Below, one piece after another: positions 38,331 to 38,762 of a stretch of 38,762 nt of DNA. A program made the position numbers and the translations under genes. The stretch's first letter is position 1. Each line of letters starts with the position of its first letter. Origin of the DNA: Klebsiella planticola ATCC 33531 (GTDB lineage: Bacteria > Pseudomonadota > Gammaproteobacteria > Enterobacterales > Enterobacteriaceae); NCBI RefSeq assembly GCF_000735435.1, contig NZ_JMPP01000059.1:1-38762 (forward strand), written 5' to 3'. The notes beneath the pieces are model-generated. The model saw nothing but the letters and a program-made list of their open reading frames with translations, ran no database searches and was not told where the DNA came from.

Positions 38331-38762
38331 TCAGGCGTTTTTCAGCACTTCGCTGACGATTTCCACCGCTTCTTTCTCGATCTGCTTACGATGTGCTTCA
38401 CCGAGGAAGCTCTCGCAGTAGATCTTGTAAGCGTCTTCCGTACCTGACGGACGTGCGGCGAACCAGCCGTTGTCGGTCATCACTTTCAGACCGCCAATCG
38501 ATGCGCCGTTGCCCGGCGCGGCGGTCAGACGTGCGGTGATCGGGTCGCCGGCCAGCTGGCTGGCGCTGACCATTTCCGGCGACAGCTTCGACAGCGCCGC
38601 TTTCTGTGCGGAAGTGGCCGAAGCCTGCAGACGGTTATAGCTTGGCGCGCCGAAGCGGGCAGCCAGTTCGTCGTAGTGCTCCTGGGGGTTTTTACCGGTG
38701 ACGGCGGTGATTTCTGCCGCCAGCAGGCACATGATGATCCCGTCTTTGTCGGTCGACCACGG
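38331..38762 (-). CDS. pgm: Phosphoglucomutase (partial, N-terminus outside window)
   Basis: Pgm interconverts glucose 1-phosphate and glucose 6-phosphate, linking glycolysis to glycogen, UDP-glucose and envelope sugars. Only the last 143 residues of about 546 are present; the reading frame runs open through the window edge ([20 protein letters not shown]). The C-terminal phosphate-binding loop [15 protein letters not shown] and the end [10 protein letters not shown] match E. coli Pgm closely. It converges on kdpE. Confidence 0.97.
   Translation of the reverse strand, partial: PWSTDKDGIIMCLLAAEITAVTGKNPQEHYDELAARFGAPSYNRLQASATSAQKAALSKLSPEMVSASQLAGDPITARLTAAPGNGASIGGLKVMTDNGWFAARPSGTEDAYKIYCESFLGEAHRKQIEKEAVEIVSEVLKNA

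Overview
This window is core chromosome of an enterobacterium. The protein sequences and most of the gene order match Escherichia coli, but three local differences point to the Klebsiella/Raoultella/Enterobacter side of the family. A pcp-DUF979-DUF969 block sits between nei and pxpA. No mng genes lie between cydA and sucD. kdp, ybfA and phrB are directly adjacent, with no rhs locus and no ybgA. The species is inferred from gene order and recognised sequence only.

Layout. (1) 1-3725, minus strand: the Tol envelope system ybgC-tolQ-tolR-tolA-tolB, with tolB cut by the window edge. (2) 3886-7031, minus: cytochrome bd-I operon cydA-cydB-cydX-ybgE, including the 38-codon gene cydX. Upstream is about 770 bp of AT-rich non-coding DNA with a predicted promoter, a perfect FNR box and an ArcA-like site. 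(3) 7799-17831, minus: sdhCDAB-sucABCD, succinate dehydrogenase plus 2-oxoglutarate dehydrogenase plus succinyl-CoA synthetase. Its 3' UTR folds like the sRNA SdhX and ends in a strong terminator. Two internal intergenic regions carry REP/BIME and ERIC repeats. (4) 17832-18483: control region shared with the divergent citrate synthase gene gltA (18484-19770, plus). (5) 20021-26341, minus: a compact eight-gene run ybgI-pxpB-pxpC-pxpA-DUF969-DUF979-pcp-nei. It reads as a pyroglutamate (5-oxoproline) salvage operon: Pcp releases pyroglutamate from peptides, the DUF969/DUF979 pair is the likely transporter, and PxpABC hydrolyses it to glutamate. (6) dtpD (peptide importer, plus) converges on phrB (photolyase, minus) with overlapping 3' ends. 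(7) ybfA (minus) diverges from kdpFABCDE (30215-38147, plus), the high-affinity K+ pump and its sensor and regulator. (8) The end of pgm (minus) closes the window.

The central genes encode one metabolic unit: citrate synthase, two dehydrogenases and the ligase of the TCA cycle, next to the low-oxygen quinol oxidase that receives their electrons. No prophage, insertion sequence, tRNA, rRNA or CRISPR array was seen. The least ordinary parts are the pyroglutamate salvage block with its DUF969/DUF979 pair, the ERIC/BIME cluster between sdhB and sucA, the 142-bp spacer between kdpD and kdpE, and an inverted repeat covering the kdpF ribosome-binding site.
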